DNA of 64,000 bases from Dehalococcoidia bacterium (GTDB taxonomy: Bacteria; Chloroflexota; Dehalococcoidia; Lucifugimonadales; Lucifugimonadaceae): the NCBI GenBank assembly GCA_022824185.1, contig JAJEAU010000001.1:1-64000 (forward strand), in the 5' to 3' direction. The translations under genes and the position numbers were made by a program. The notes under the pieces were generated by a model. The model was not told where the DNA came from, searched no databases, and saw only the letters and a program-made list of their open reading frames with translations. Positions 1 through 7,613 of this stretch are shown here, piece after piece (positions within the stretch are counted from its first letter, which is position 1; the number at the start of each line of letters is the position of its first letter).

Positions 1-7
1 GACCGGT

Positions 8-37
8 CATTTGGCGTATCCGCGGCGGATGTTTTGA
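8..37. repeat. direct repeat, left copy (30 bp)
   Basis: This 30-bp stretch recurs at 1049-1078 in the same orientation with only two differences. The two copies bracket an isolated, atypical gene, which is the arrangement left by integration or duplication. Whether it is a true attachment site cannot be told from one window, because the sequence further left is missing. Confidence 0.7.
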
Positions 38-50
38 ACTATGGTGGGCT

Positions 51-884
51 GTGATGGGAGCCTCACCTTGGGTTCATAGGGATAATTTGAACATCGGCTC
101 AAATATCAAGGAGGTGCTGCGTGGTCTGGAACAAAACGAAAAAGTCACGCTAGTTGCGGTTGTACTGCTTGCGCTCACAATTGCTGCAGTTCTAAATTGC
201 TCGCTTGGACGGGGCGAAGACGCGCACCGGTCAGAAGTGGATGTACCAATGACTCCTTCGGAAGCGCAAGTAACTGTTACAGCGGCAGCTGTAGCAGCAG
301 CTACGTCAAATGCGCAAGCAACATCTGTAGCTGAAAACGCTGAATCAAAGCTTCTTGAAGATTGCAATCTCTTAGCAGAAAAAATGTTGAGGGTAACGGC
401 AACTATAACTGGGTTTGACAAGCTACATGCTGTAACTGTGCCCATTAGGGAATCTTCTTCCAGCAGCAGTGACAGTACACAAACAATGCTTACAACAAAA
501 CAGAGCCTATGGTTTGTCAAGAACTGCGTGAGGAGCAACCCGGCTCGCTATCCTGCGCACGCTACCGCAGTTGCGCTTTCAGTTGAATACCTCGATGCTA
601 CAGTTGCGCCGCTGCGCACTGCAACTGCAGAAGCAGCTGCTCCAATGCTTACTGCTACAGCACAAGCGTATGCAGCTGAGCGCAGAAAGAATGCGACTGT
701 CCGCTCCAGAAACGTAACATTCAGATGTGAGCGGCTGCGACTTGCGTACCGCGAAGTGTCGGCGCTGGGGCAGAATGTAGCGTTCAGGCACGTTGCTAAC
801 ACAATGATGCTTGCGCCGCAAGGTGAGAATACGTACTTTGACAGCTACGACGCTAAGCAAGCATTGCAGGAATGCGGGCAATGA
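51..884 (+). CDS. unrecognised Ala/Thr-rich membrane-anchored protein
   Basis: I do not recognise this 277-residue protein. It has a short charged N-terminus, one hydrophobic segment at about residues 33-51 that could be a membrane anchor, then a long Ala/Thr/Ser-rich region. Cysteines occur at about residues 50, 106, 160, 225 and 275, so an extracytoplasmic disulfide-bonded domain is possible. It starts at GTG 51 with an ATG immediately after. Codon choice (GCT, GCA, ACA, TGT) and lower GC differ from the genes to its right. It stands alone between two copies of a 30-bp direct repeat, which suggests an acquired unit. No function is proposed. Confidence 0.6.
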   Translation: MMGASPWVHRDNLNIGSNIKEVLRGLEQNEKVTLVAVVLLALTIAAVLNCSLGRGEDAHRSEVDVPMTPSEAQVTVTAAAVAAATSNAQATSVAENAESKLLEDCNLLAEKMLRVTATITGFDKLHAVTVPIRESSSSSSDSTQTMLTTKQSLWFVKNCVRSNPARYPAHATAVALSVEYLDATVAPLRTATAEAAAPMLTATAQAYAAERRKNATVRSRNVTFRCERLRLAYREVSALGQNVAFRHVANTMMLAPQGENTYFDSYDAKQALQECGQ

Positions 885-1048
885 GCGTGATAGACCCGGA
901 AGCAACGAGTGTGACTTCGGACAGTTCAGTTTGGACGTTCCCTCGTAACTGACCGCCTCCCTACAATGCTATTTCGGTATAGCTCTTTTCATCGTTCTCA
1001 ATTCAAACGAGGCGTGTGTATCAGGTGAGGAACACGGGTATGACGAGG
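885..1048. other. gene-free stretch inside the repeat-bounded unit
   Basis: There is no credible open frame on either strand between the end of the Ala/Thr-rich gene and the right repeat copy. No tRNA-like or integrase-like sequence is visible. Confidence 0.5.
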
Positions 1049-1078
1049 CATTTGGCGTTTCCGCGTCGGATGTTTTGA
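1049..1078. repeat. direct repeat, right copy (30 bp)
   Basis: This matches 8-37 with two substitutions in 30 bp. It lies just beyond the 3' side of the thiamine-precursor transporter terminator, so an insertion here would not disturb that operon. Confidence 0.7.
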
Positions 1079-1091
1079 GTTCGAAATGCGA

Positions 1092-1122
1092 AGGCGATCG
1101 GATGAGCTCCATCCGATCGCCT
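1092..1122 (-). terminator. hairpin terminator after the ABC importer operon
   Basis: A perfect 13-bp stem (1092-1104 with 1110-1122) closes a 5-nt loop, 38 bases past the stop of the binding-protein gene on the minus strand. It is followed on that strand by a mixed, moderately T-containing sequence rather than a clean T run. It is therefore a strong hairpin but not a textbook intrinsic terminator. Confidence 0.65.
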
Positions 1123-1160
1123 GTCATTTCGATTAGCGTCCGCTGTCTACGGACCACTAA

Positions 1161-2153
1161 CTACTCGTAAAACTCGTCCGTCCAAGCAGTACTGACGTCA
1201 AAGTCTTGCGGAATTAGCTCGCGCTGCTTCATGTAGTCGCCAACTGATTCCCATTGATCTTCTGACAATGTCCCGAACTTGCCATCGGGACTATCCAACC
1301 AAGCAGGAACCAAAATCTCGATACCACGACGGTCGAGAGATTCGCTCGATTCGTCAATGGAATCCTCGTTCAGGCTGACCAAGATGTCGATACCGCGTTG
1401 ACCATCTTCGGCGACGTACTCGAAGCCTTTGGTAAATGCCCGCACGAAACGGCGGACCACGTCAGGCTTCTCCTCGATCATCTGATCCGAGGTGATCAGC
1501 ATCATCTCGTAGTAACGAGGGACACCAAAGTCCTCTGGGTAGATGATCTCGACAGGCATCCCCATGTCTTCCAATACGAAAGACTCGTACGACCAGTACG
1601 CCCCAATTACCGCATCCATCGTGCCCGCGGCGAGAACCTGCGACAACGCGTAACCGACATCGTGAAGTTCGACGTCATCCAAGGTCAAACCGTCATGTTC
1701 CAACATCGCAGCAAGCATCAACTCGTCCCACTCGATGCCGGGGTATCCGACTTTCTTACCTTTGAGATCGGCAGGCCGCGTGATTCCCGAAGACTTCAAG
1801 GCCATCAGCGAGTTGACTGGGCTCTGAACGATCGCCCGAACGGCGACAACCGGCACGCCGGCGGCTCGCGCCAAGGTGGTGTCCGTCTGATAGAAAATTC
1901 CGAAATCACGCTGTCCTGCTCCGACGAGTTGGGCGATGGCTGCGGCATCCGCAGGTACGCTGACCTCCACCTCGAGGTTCTCCTCCTCGAAATATCCCTG
2001 GTCAATAGCGGCGTAGATTCCTGAATGATTGGCGTTAGGAGGAGACCAGTCCAATTCAACTGAAACACTCTCAACATCTGGTTCTGACGTGCAAGCGGCC
2101 ACGAACGCGAGCAGGGCAATCGCCGGCAACACCAAACCAATGATCTTTCTCAC
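1161..2153 (-). CDS. thiY: thiamine-precursor ABC importer, substrate-binding lipoprotein (ThiY/NMT1-like)
   Basis: This is the extracellular binding protein of an ABC importer, 330 residues. The N-terminal signal ends in a lipobox (FVAAC, Cys21), so the mature protein is a lipoprotein. The rest has the NMT1/THI5-like fold, with SVELDWSPPNANHSGIYAA near residues 32-50, where this family begins its ligand site, and a typical GQRDFGIFY segment near 80. ThiY proteins bind pyrimidine precursors of thiamine such as formylaminopyrimidine. The TPP riboswitch at the head of this operon supports that ligand over sulfonates or riboflavin precursors. It overlaps the permease stop by 4 bp and is the last gene of the operon. 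Confidence 0.8.
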   Translation of the reverse strand: MRKIIGLVLPAIALLAFVAACTSEPDVESVSVELDWSPPNANHSGIYAAIDQGYFEEENLEVEVSVPADAAAIAQLVGAGQRDFGIFYQTDTTLARAAGVPVVAVRAIVQSPVNSLMALKSSGITRPADLKGKKVGYPGIEWDELMLAAMLEHDGLTLDDVELHDVGYALSQVLAAGTMDAVIGAYWSYESFVLEDMGMPVEIIYPEDFGVPRYYEMMLITSDQMIEEKPDVVRRFVRAFTKGFEYVAEDGQRGIDILVSLNEDSIDESSESLDRRGIEILVPAWLDSPDGKFGTLSEDQWESVGDYMKQRELIPQDFDVSTAWTDEFYE

Positions 2154-2932
2154 GACGTTCCTCCTTGGGGATTCGATCCCGGATAGTTTCGTAAAACACG
2201 CGATTGTAACAGCGCGATCGATATGAACATCAACGCCGCCATCACCGACAAAGTAAATATAGCGGCAAACACGAGCTCAGTTTGAAACTTCGGCGTTGAC
2301 GTCTTGATTAACCAACCCAAGCCGGATGCCGCGCTGACCCACTCACCAATGACCGCCCCGATCACGGAGACCACCGCCGCCACCTTCAACCCAGCAAAGA
2401 AATACGGCAATGCAGAACGAACATATAACTTCGTGAACATCTGTCGTCGAGACGCCCCCAACGTGCGGAACATATCGACCATGTCCGAGTCAACCGACTT
2501 TAACCCGGTCATCAGGTTGATCGTGACTGGGAAGAACGTGAACAATACGACAACTACGATCTTCGGCCCAATCCCGGTGCCGATCCAAATCAGAAGCATC
2601 GGCGCCAAAGTGAATACGGGAATAGTCTGCGACGCTATCAGAAACGGATAGACCGATCTCTCCAAAAGTCTCGACCAAAACATCGCGGTAGCCATCACGC
2701 ACGAAAAAGTGACGGACACCGCGAACCCGATCAGTATCTCCTGCACCGTCACATAGGCATGGCGCAAGAATAGGTCGGGTTTGTCGAACAACTCGGCAAA
2801 TATCAACGAAACTGGCGGCAAGATCCAAGTCTGGACATTCAGCACCCGGACCAGAATCTCCCACAGTAGCAATCCCAATCCCGCCAAGATCATCGCCGAT
2901 CCCCACGCCCTGCCAAACGACCGCAACCGCAT
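2150..2932 (-). CDS. thiX: ABC importer permease (ThiX-like, BPD_transp_1)
   Basis: Inner-membrane permease of about 260 residues with the usual six hydrophobic segments of the SsuC/TauC/ThiX type. The EAA-like cytoplasmic loop near residues 160-180 reads DMFRTLGASRRQMFTKLYV, the contact site for the ATPase. I chose the ATG at 2932 (MRLRSFGRAWGS) because it gives the normal family length. The open frame continues upstream into the ATPase gene and a TTG at 3013, two bases past the ATPase stop codon (3015-3017), is an alternative start. It sits between the ATPase and the binding protein, so the three form one transporter for a thiamine precursor. Confidence 0.85.
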   Translation of the reverse strand: MRLRSFGRAWGSAMILAGLGLLLWEILVRVLNVQTWILPPVSLIFAELFDKPDLFLRHAYVTVQEILIGFAVSVTFSCVMATAMFWSRLLERSVYPFLIASQTIPVFTLAPMLLIWIGTGIGPKIVVVVLFTFFPVTINLMTGLKSVDSDMVDMFRTLGASRRQMFTKLYVRSALPYFFAGLKVAAVVSVIGAVIGEWVSAASGLGWLIKTSTPKFQTELVFAAIFTLSVMAALMFISIALLQSRVLRNYPGSNPQGGTS

Positions 2933-3014
2933 CCCCAATGGGCGTTCAATCGCGGATGCACGGTCAATCTCGACCGGTTGCGATAGATCTCCCGCCTTTC
3001 GTTGCGTCGTCAAT

Positions 3015-3863
3015 TCAATTGCTTTCTCGTGCCGTAGCGACTCCGTCGAGTGCGGAAAGCAGTTGCCATTTGGCCTCGACAAACTGAGGATCCCGTACCA
3101 CATCACTTGGACGAGGCCGTGGCAAGTCCACATCCAGTTCGAGCAGGATTCGCCCAGGGCGCGACGACATGACCAGCACTCGATCCCCAAGCATCAACGC
3201 TTCTTCCACATCGTGCGTAACCATAATCGTGGCGCGATTGCTTCGATCCAACACGTCCGACAGCCATCGTTGCAATTCCGCACGCGTGATGGCGTCAAGA
3301 GCCTTGAACGGTTCATCCAGCAACAACACTGAGCGATCTGGCAACACTGCTCGTAATAGCGCGACACGTTGTCTCATCCCACCTGACAACGTGGCAGGGT
3401 ACGCGTTCAAGAAATCCGCTACGCCAAACTTGGTCGCCAATTCGGTCGCTCGCGATTCTGCTTCCGTCCGCGGAACGCCAGCGATTTCCAACCCCAATAA
3501 CGCGTTGTCAAGCACATTCCGCCACGGCAACAGCAGGTCTATTTGGTGCATGTAGGCAACACGTCCGATGCGCTCGGCTTCGATGTCACCCTCGAGGCTT
3601 ACATATCCTGAGTCTGGCTCTATCAAACCGGCGATGACGTTCAACAAAGTGCTTTTGCCGCAGCCACTCGGACCGACAATCACCAGGAACTCACCCAACG
3701 AAACGTCCAGCGTGATGTCTTGCATCGCCTGAACCGGCGGCATGTCAACGCTTACGAACGACTTGGATGCATTGGAAACGGAGACCGTTGGGGCACGCCG
3801 AACAGTCTTCGATTGACCCTGACGCGACCGTTCAGGGAGAGAATCATCCGATGGTGCCGACAT
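3015..3863 (-). CDS. thiZ: ABC importer ATPase (ThiZ-like)
   Basis: Cytoplasmic ATPase of 282 residues that powers the importer. It shows Walker A GPSGCGKST, the Q-loop in YMHQIDLLLPWRNV, signature LSGGMRQRV, Walker B VLLLDEP and the switch His in MVTHDVEEAL. The longer open frame begins at 3947, but that start lies inside the TPP riboswitch. The ATG at 3863 follows GGAGGA with good spacing and is the real start. That ribosome site lies at the 3' edge of the riboswitch, so translation of this first gene is probably blocked when TPP is bound. Confidence 0.88.
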   Translation of the reverse strand: MSAPSDDSLPERSRQGQSKTVRRAPTVSVSNASKSFVSVDMPPVQAMQDITLDVSLGEFLVIVGPSGCGKSTLLNVIAGLIEPDSGYVSLEGDIEAERIGRVAYMHQIDLLLPWRNVLDNALLGLEIAGVPRTEAESRATELATKFGVADFLNAYPATLSGGMRQRVALLRAVLPDRSVLLLDEPFKALDAITRAELQRWLSDVLDRSNRATIMVTHDVEEALMLGDRVLVMSSRPGRILLELDVDLPRPRPSDVVRDPQFVEAKWQLLSALDGVATARESN

Positions 3864-3871
3864 CGGTTTGT

Positions 3872-3977
3872 AGAGTTCCTCCGCTGGCATTACCCAGATC
3901 AGGTTGTGTGGGTCGGTGGACAACATCCACCCTCTCAGCCCGGCCATCCGAGCTCCCCAGTTTGCTATTGGAAACGG
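3872..3977 (-). ncRNA. TPP riboswitch (THI element)
   Basis: Read on the minus strand, this leader has the THI-box landmarks in order: GGGCTGAGAGGG, a variable stem, ACCTGATCTGGGTAATGCC and AGCGGAGGA. The 3' strand of the closing stem includes the GGAGG ribosome site of the ATPase gene. A plausible pairing partner GTTTCC lies near 3970-3977. This fits translational OFF control by thiamine pyrophosphate. The exact ends are approximate because I placed the closing stem by eye. Confidence 0.93.
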
Positions 3978-4018
3978 CTTCGCGAAAACCCGCAGTCGAT
4001 CCCATCTTCGGTCGCTTG

Positions 4019-4027
4019 ATTATACCA
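4019..4027 (-). promoter_or_regulatory. extended -10 promoter for the riboswitch operon
   Basis: The minus strand reads TGGTATAAT (4027-4019), an extended -10 element about 45 bases upstream of the riboswitch. No good -35 is visible, which is usual for extended -10 promoters. Confidence 0.55.
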
Positions 4028-4092
4028 ACCTAACGCCGTCCATCGTCTAACGCGGTTGCGACAACATCGGATCGTCATTAAAATGCTTGCCC

Positions 4093-4998
4093 ATGGGAAC
4101 ACCAGACATCGGGCCGCGGCAGAACTTCATTCGCTCGGTGTCGCGCCCGAACTCTCAGATCAACCTTTCTCTGTCCTGTCTCCACATCGCCGCAGAGAGC
4201 GACCCGCGTCTTGACGTCCCCCGTTACATGGGGAAGATCAGCGAGATTTCGGAGCGCATCAGACACGAATCGAAATCCAGTCGGTCTCTCTACGACACCC
4301 TCTACGTTTTGAACGACCTTCTCTTTGATGATTTGGGATTTCGTGGGAATGCCGGAAACTATTACGACATTCGAAACAGCCTAATCAACGAGGTGATCGA
4401 CCGTAAACTGGGCATCCCTATCACGCTTTCGGTCCTCTACATGGACATCGGACGACGCATCGGGATCAACCTAAACGGCGTAAACATGTCGGGGCACTTT
4501 CTGCTCGCTGCCGGGACCGATGAAACGCTTGTATTCGTCGATCCGTTCCGCAAAGGCCGACTTTATTCGAGGTGGGAGTGTTTGAGGTTGTTGGGTGCTC
4601 CTAGCAACCCTCCTCACGACTCGTCCAAACTTGACCGCCTCGAGCGAACGTATCTGCCTAGAGCCGATAGCAAGATGATCCTCGCCCGCGTGTTGAACAA
4701 CATGAAGATGATCCACACCAATTCCCGAGACTTCGAGGGTGCCATAGCCGACGCAGAACGGATCCAGCACCTTATGCCATGGAACTGGCGCAACGTCGGA
4801 GACATAGCTCATCTCATGGGGCGTTCTGGCCGGGCTCGCGACGCTTACGACATGCTTTCGCGCATGGTCCAGATGATGCCTCCGCACGAAGACGTAAAAC
4901 TACAGCTCGATTCATTGGAGATGTTGAAGCCTCTCGCAGAAATCGATGCAATTGTCGATCCTGAAAAGATCCACGAGATACCGTTCTTCCGTATCTAA
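4093..4998 (+). CDS. SirB1/transglutaminase-like protein with TPR-like C-terminus
   Basis: A protein of 301 residues. Residues about 85-165 match the SirB1 transglutaminase-like core, with NSLINEVIDRKLGIPITLSV, then GVNMSGHFLLA and FVDPFRKGRLY. The C-terminal third contains helical repeats of TPR type (DFEGAIADAERIQHLMPWN, then GRSGRARDAYDMLSRM). The family is widespread but its substrate is not established. The usual catalytic Cys of transglutaminases is not obvious here. The ATG at 4093 is preferred over a TTG two codons earlier. It is divergent from the thiamine transporter and leads into the sigma-factor pair. Confidence 0.8.
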   Translation: MGTPDIGPRQNFIRSVSRPNSQINLSLSCLHIAAESDPRLDVPRYMGKISEISERIRHESKSSRSLYDTLYVLNDLLFDDLGFRGNAGNYYDIRNSLINEVIDRKLGIPITLSVLYMDIGRRIGINLNGVNMSGHFLLAAGTDETLVFVDPFRKGRLYSRWECLRLLGAPSNPPHDSSKLDRLERTYLPRADSKMILARVLNNMKMIHTNSRDFEGAIADAERIQHLMPWNWRNVGDIAHLMGRSGRARDAYDMLSRMVQMMPPHEDVKLQLDSLEMLKPLAEIDAIVDPEKIHEIPFFRI

Positions 4999-5068
4999 CT
5001 CAAAAGCGGCATTCAATGGTCGCACAAGATTCAGGAGAATTGCAGCCATATCTCACGGAATTGGGCGA

Positions 5069-5647
5069 ATGATCAACTACCAAGAGCTGACCGACCAGGA
5101 GTTGTTGGCCGAGATTTCGCAAAAGAATACCGATGCGTTCGCGGCACTATATGACCGTTACGGCAAACGAGTTTTCGGTTTAGCCGCTCGCATCCTCAAT
5201 GACGGCGTCAAATCCGAAGAAGTGACCCAAGACGTGTTCATGCGTGTGTGGCGACGTGGCCACACGTACATGCCTGACAAAGGCAAGTTCACGACCTGGC
5301 TATTTCGCATTGCACACAACCGCACCATCGATGAACTTCGTAAACTGCGCCGTGACAAGTCCCGATACAGCGACGACATCACCGAGCGTTATGATCTCGA
5401 ATCTGACGACATCACTCCGCCGGAAGCGGCCGTGGCCAACTCGGAATACGAGCAAGTTCGCGCCGCGCTTAAGGTCCTGCCGGACCCGCAACGGCAAGTT
5501 GTCTACCTTTCATACTTTGAAGGCATGACACAGACGCAGATCGCAGATGCGACAGGTCAACCGCTGGGTACAGTAAAAACTCGTATGAGACTAGCCCTCA
5601 AGAAGTTACGCGCTGCCCTGGAAGACCAAATCTACGGCGACGAATAG
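5069..5647 (+). CDS. ECF RNA polymerase sigma factor (SigK-like)
   Basis: Sigma factor of 192 residues with only regions 2 and 4, the ECF layout. Region 2 includes DAFAALYDRYGKRVFGLAAR, EEVTQDVFMRVWRR and FTTWLFRIAHNRTID, the DNA-melting and -10 recognition helices. Region 4 has LPDPQRQVVYLSYFEGMTQ followed by the helix-turn-helix around GQPLGTVKTRMRLALKKL. I start it at ATG 5069 (MINYQELTDQ), as the upstream extension is not conserved in character. The gene downstream encodes an RskA-type anti-sigma factor, which should hold it at the membrane until a signal releases it. Confidence 0.92.
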   Translation: MINYQELTDQELLAEISQKNTDAFAALYDRYGKRVFGLAARILNDGVKSEEVTQDVFMRVWRRGHTYMPDKGKFTTWLFRIAHNRTIDELRKLRRDKSRYSDDITERYDLESDDITPPEAAVANSEYEQVRAALKVLPDPQRQVVYLSYFEGMTQTQIADATGQPLGTVKTRMRLALKKLRAALEDQIYGDE

Positions 5648-5672
5648 ACCTCGACAATCCAACACTGAAATC

Positions 5673-6677
5673 ATGACTCGAGACGAAGAAATCACCGCGG
5701 ATTTTCCTGCGTACGCATTAGGTGTGCTGGAGGGCGAGGATCGACGCGCCGTTGAAGAGCTGGTAGAACGCGACTCGGAAGCAGCCGAGGAACTTGCCGA
5801 GATGCTTGAAACGGTTGCCGAGTTTTCGGCTCGCGTTGGAACCGCCGCACCACCCATTTCCGTCCGTCGTCAACTCATTTCGGCCGCCAACGCCGAAGGC
5901 GGCGAAGCGTACGAACAGTCGGCTTTCTCGTCCCTAGTTTCGCATCTCGAAAACCGAATCACAGTCGAAGAAACAGAATACGAGCACGATCTGAAGACAA
6001 TCTGGCAACGACTTGGAAACGTCTTCACTGCAGGACGATTGGCTTTCGCGACCTCGATCGCATCGTTCGCCATCGTGGGGATCATGGCAATCCAACTCGG
6101 ATCCGACAACGTGCAACTCAACCGCAAAGTTACGGACATGGAGCGCGAGGTCGCGAATACCTACGCCCACGCACAGAATCTCCTCAACGACATGTCGTCG
6201 ACTGAACAGATGCTGACGCACGCTCACGAGAGGATCTCGAAACAGGACCAAGAAATCGTCCGCATGTCTGAACTCAACGACGCGCTTCGAACGTCGATGA
6301 ATGATCAGATCAGCCTCACTTACGCCACCCTCCGGAACGAGTACAACACCCCCGAGTGGCAACCGGATGCGGCGCTTGCCGGCAATGGCTACGCCTACTT
6401 GCTCGAACATCACCGCCGACCGCTCGGTGCCCTAGTAGTTGGTGGTGTCGAAAGTGCACCTCCCGGCGAGGAGTACCGCCTTTACCTCGTCAGAGAAGGC
6501 GACGATCCCGTTTACACTGCGTCGTTCAACTTGAACCAGGCCGGTTACGGTACGGTCCTGTTTGAACTTACGCTCCCACTCAGTCTCTACGACGGCGCCC
6601 ACATCACACTTGAACGGATCGATGATCCCCCCGATCCGTCGTTGGCGTTACCCGAAAACCGTTTCAAACCTCAATAA
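5673..6677 (+). CDS. RskA-type membrane anti-sigma factor
   Basis: A protein of 334 residues and the presumed inhibitor of the sigma factor encoded 25 bases upstream. The N-terminal domain (ADFPAYALGVLEGEDRRAVEE) is the zinc-free anti-sigma domain of RskA type. One membrane segment lies at about residues 122-142. After it comes a predicted coiled coil (about 143-220), then an extracytoplasmic RskA C-terminal domain (about 235-330) with PLGALVVGGVES and EEYRLYLVREG. The extended coiled coil between membrane and sensor domain is longer than in mycobacterial RskA. Release normally needs regulated proteolysis, and no protease is encoded nearby. Confidence 0.85.
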   Translation: MTRDEEITADFPAYALGVLEGEDRRAVEELVERDSEAAEELAEMLETVAEFSARVGTAAPPISVRRQLISAANAEGGEAYEQSAFSSLVSHLENRITVEETEYEHDLKTIWQRLGNVFTAGRLAFATSIASFAIVGIMAIQLGSDNVQLNRKVTDMEREVANTYAHAQNLLNDMSSTEQMLTHAHERISKQDQEIVRMSELNDALRTSMNDQISLTYATLRNEYNTPEWQPDAALAGNGYAYLLEHHRRPLGALVVGGVESAPPGEEYRLYLVREGDDPVYTASFNLNQAGYGTVLFELTLPLSLYDGAHITLERIDDPPDPSLALPENRFKPQ

Positions 6678-6767
6678 CGACCGGTTTTCTCACGATTCTG
6701 GCTGCCCATAACCAACGCGGGTAATGTCAAACTAGCCTAGAATCTGCTCTAAGTACGGTTAATGGCG

Positions 6768-6791
6768 ATCGGCTCAACGTTTCGAGCCGAT
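6768..6791 (+). promoter_or_regulatory. 5' hairpin ahead of the LppX-like lipoprotein gene
   Basis: An 8-bp stem (6768-6775 with 6784-6791) with an 8-nt loop lies 20 bases before the start codon, followed by the ribosome site AGGGGA. It could end the sigma/anti-sigma transcript or shape the leader of the next gene. No T run follows. Confidence 0.35.
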
Positions 6792-6811
6792 ATGCCTAGG
6801 GGAATCGCTTA

Positions 6812-7579
6812 ATGCGTCGTCATCGGTTCGCGGCATCATTTGCAACTTTGGTTTTCGCGTTGGGCGCGTTCGGCCTGATCGGTTGTGCGAGCGCACCTGA
6901 TCCAACGCCTACCCAGGTCCCAACCGCAACTCCGATACCTAGCCCGACTCCGATCCCTAGCCCGACTCCTATCCCCATCACAGCCGACGAAGTAGTCGCC
7001 AACGCGGTCAAGGCGCTGACCGACGCGGGAAGCGTGTGGTTCTTACTCGAACACGAAAACGGTTTCACGGAAGCACTCGGCGGCCTTCAACTCCAACGCG
7101 TCGAAGGAGAGATTAACGAGATCGGCATGAACGTCACCGCGGAAGCAAATCTCGGCAGAATCTACATCGAAGTCGATGCCGTGCTAATCGGACGAGACAC
7201 ATGGTTGACCAACCCGCTCACCGGGGAATGGGAACCCTTGCCCAGTGAAGAAAACCCGATCGGGTTTATCCAACCGATTGCCGCAGTCAAAGACGTTTTA
7301 CAAGGGTTGTCCGATCCCCAGTTCATCGACAATCCGGCACCAGGCCTAGACTTCCTGGTCACTTCTCCAGTTCGGGGCGAGGTTTTGAAGAGCCTACTCG
7401 GTGACATCCTACCCGAAGCAGTTGGCATCGGCGAGGTAACTATCGATCTCGAGACTTTTCAGATGAAATCAGCGAGGATCACGGGTGCTCTTCAAGTATT
7501 GGACAACGATAATACGGTGCGAATCATCGAAATGAGCAGGTACGGCGAAGAATTCGTCATCGAACCGCCTATCGAATAA
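6812..7579 (+). CDS. LppX/LprAFG-like lipoprotein
   Basis: Lipoprotein of 255 residues. The signal peptide ends in the lipobox LIGC (Cys25), followed by a Pro/Thr linker with three copies of a PIPSPTP-like unit (about residues 29-50). The rest resembles the LppX/LprAFG family, with ADEVVANAVKALTDAGSVWF at the start, a central YIEVDAVLIGRDTWL and a C-terminal IDLETFQMKSARITG. Mycobacterial relatives carry lipids across the envelope in a hydrophobic pocket, while relatives in other phyla are uncharacterised. It follows the RskA gene and may be a target of that sigma factor (inference). Confidence 0.75.
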   Translation: MRRHRFAASFATLVFALGAFGLIGCASAPDPTPTQVPTATPIPSPTPIPSPTPIPITADEVVANAVKALTDAGSVWFLLEHENGFTEALGGLQLQRVEGEINEIGMNVTAEANLGRIYIEVDAVLIGRDTWLTNPLTGEWEPLPSEENPIGFIQPIAAVKDVLQGLSDPQFIDNPAPGLDFLVTSPVRGEVLKSLLGDILPEAVGIGEVTIDLETFQMKSARITGALQVLDNDNTVRIIEMSRYGEEFVIEPPIE

Positions 7580-7613
7580 CGTCAGAACACCGGCTTCGGA
7601 CACTTCGCTTCCC

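Noticed and set aside
1398-2024. Plus-strand open frame of 208 codons opposite the ThiY-like gene
   Set aside because: No motif or start context; it is a shadow of a well-supported binding-protein gene.
3863-3947. Upstream start of the ThiZ-like gene
   Set aside because: The codons from 3947 lie inside the TPP riboswitch sequence, so translation must begin at 3863.
6925-6985. Short tandem DNA repeat of CCGACTCC-type units
   Set aside because: It encodes the Pro/Thr linker after the lipobox, a common feature of lipoproteins, and is not a CRISPR or independent repeat.
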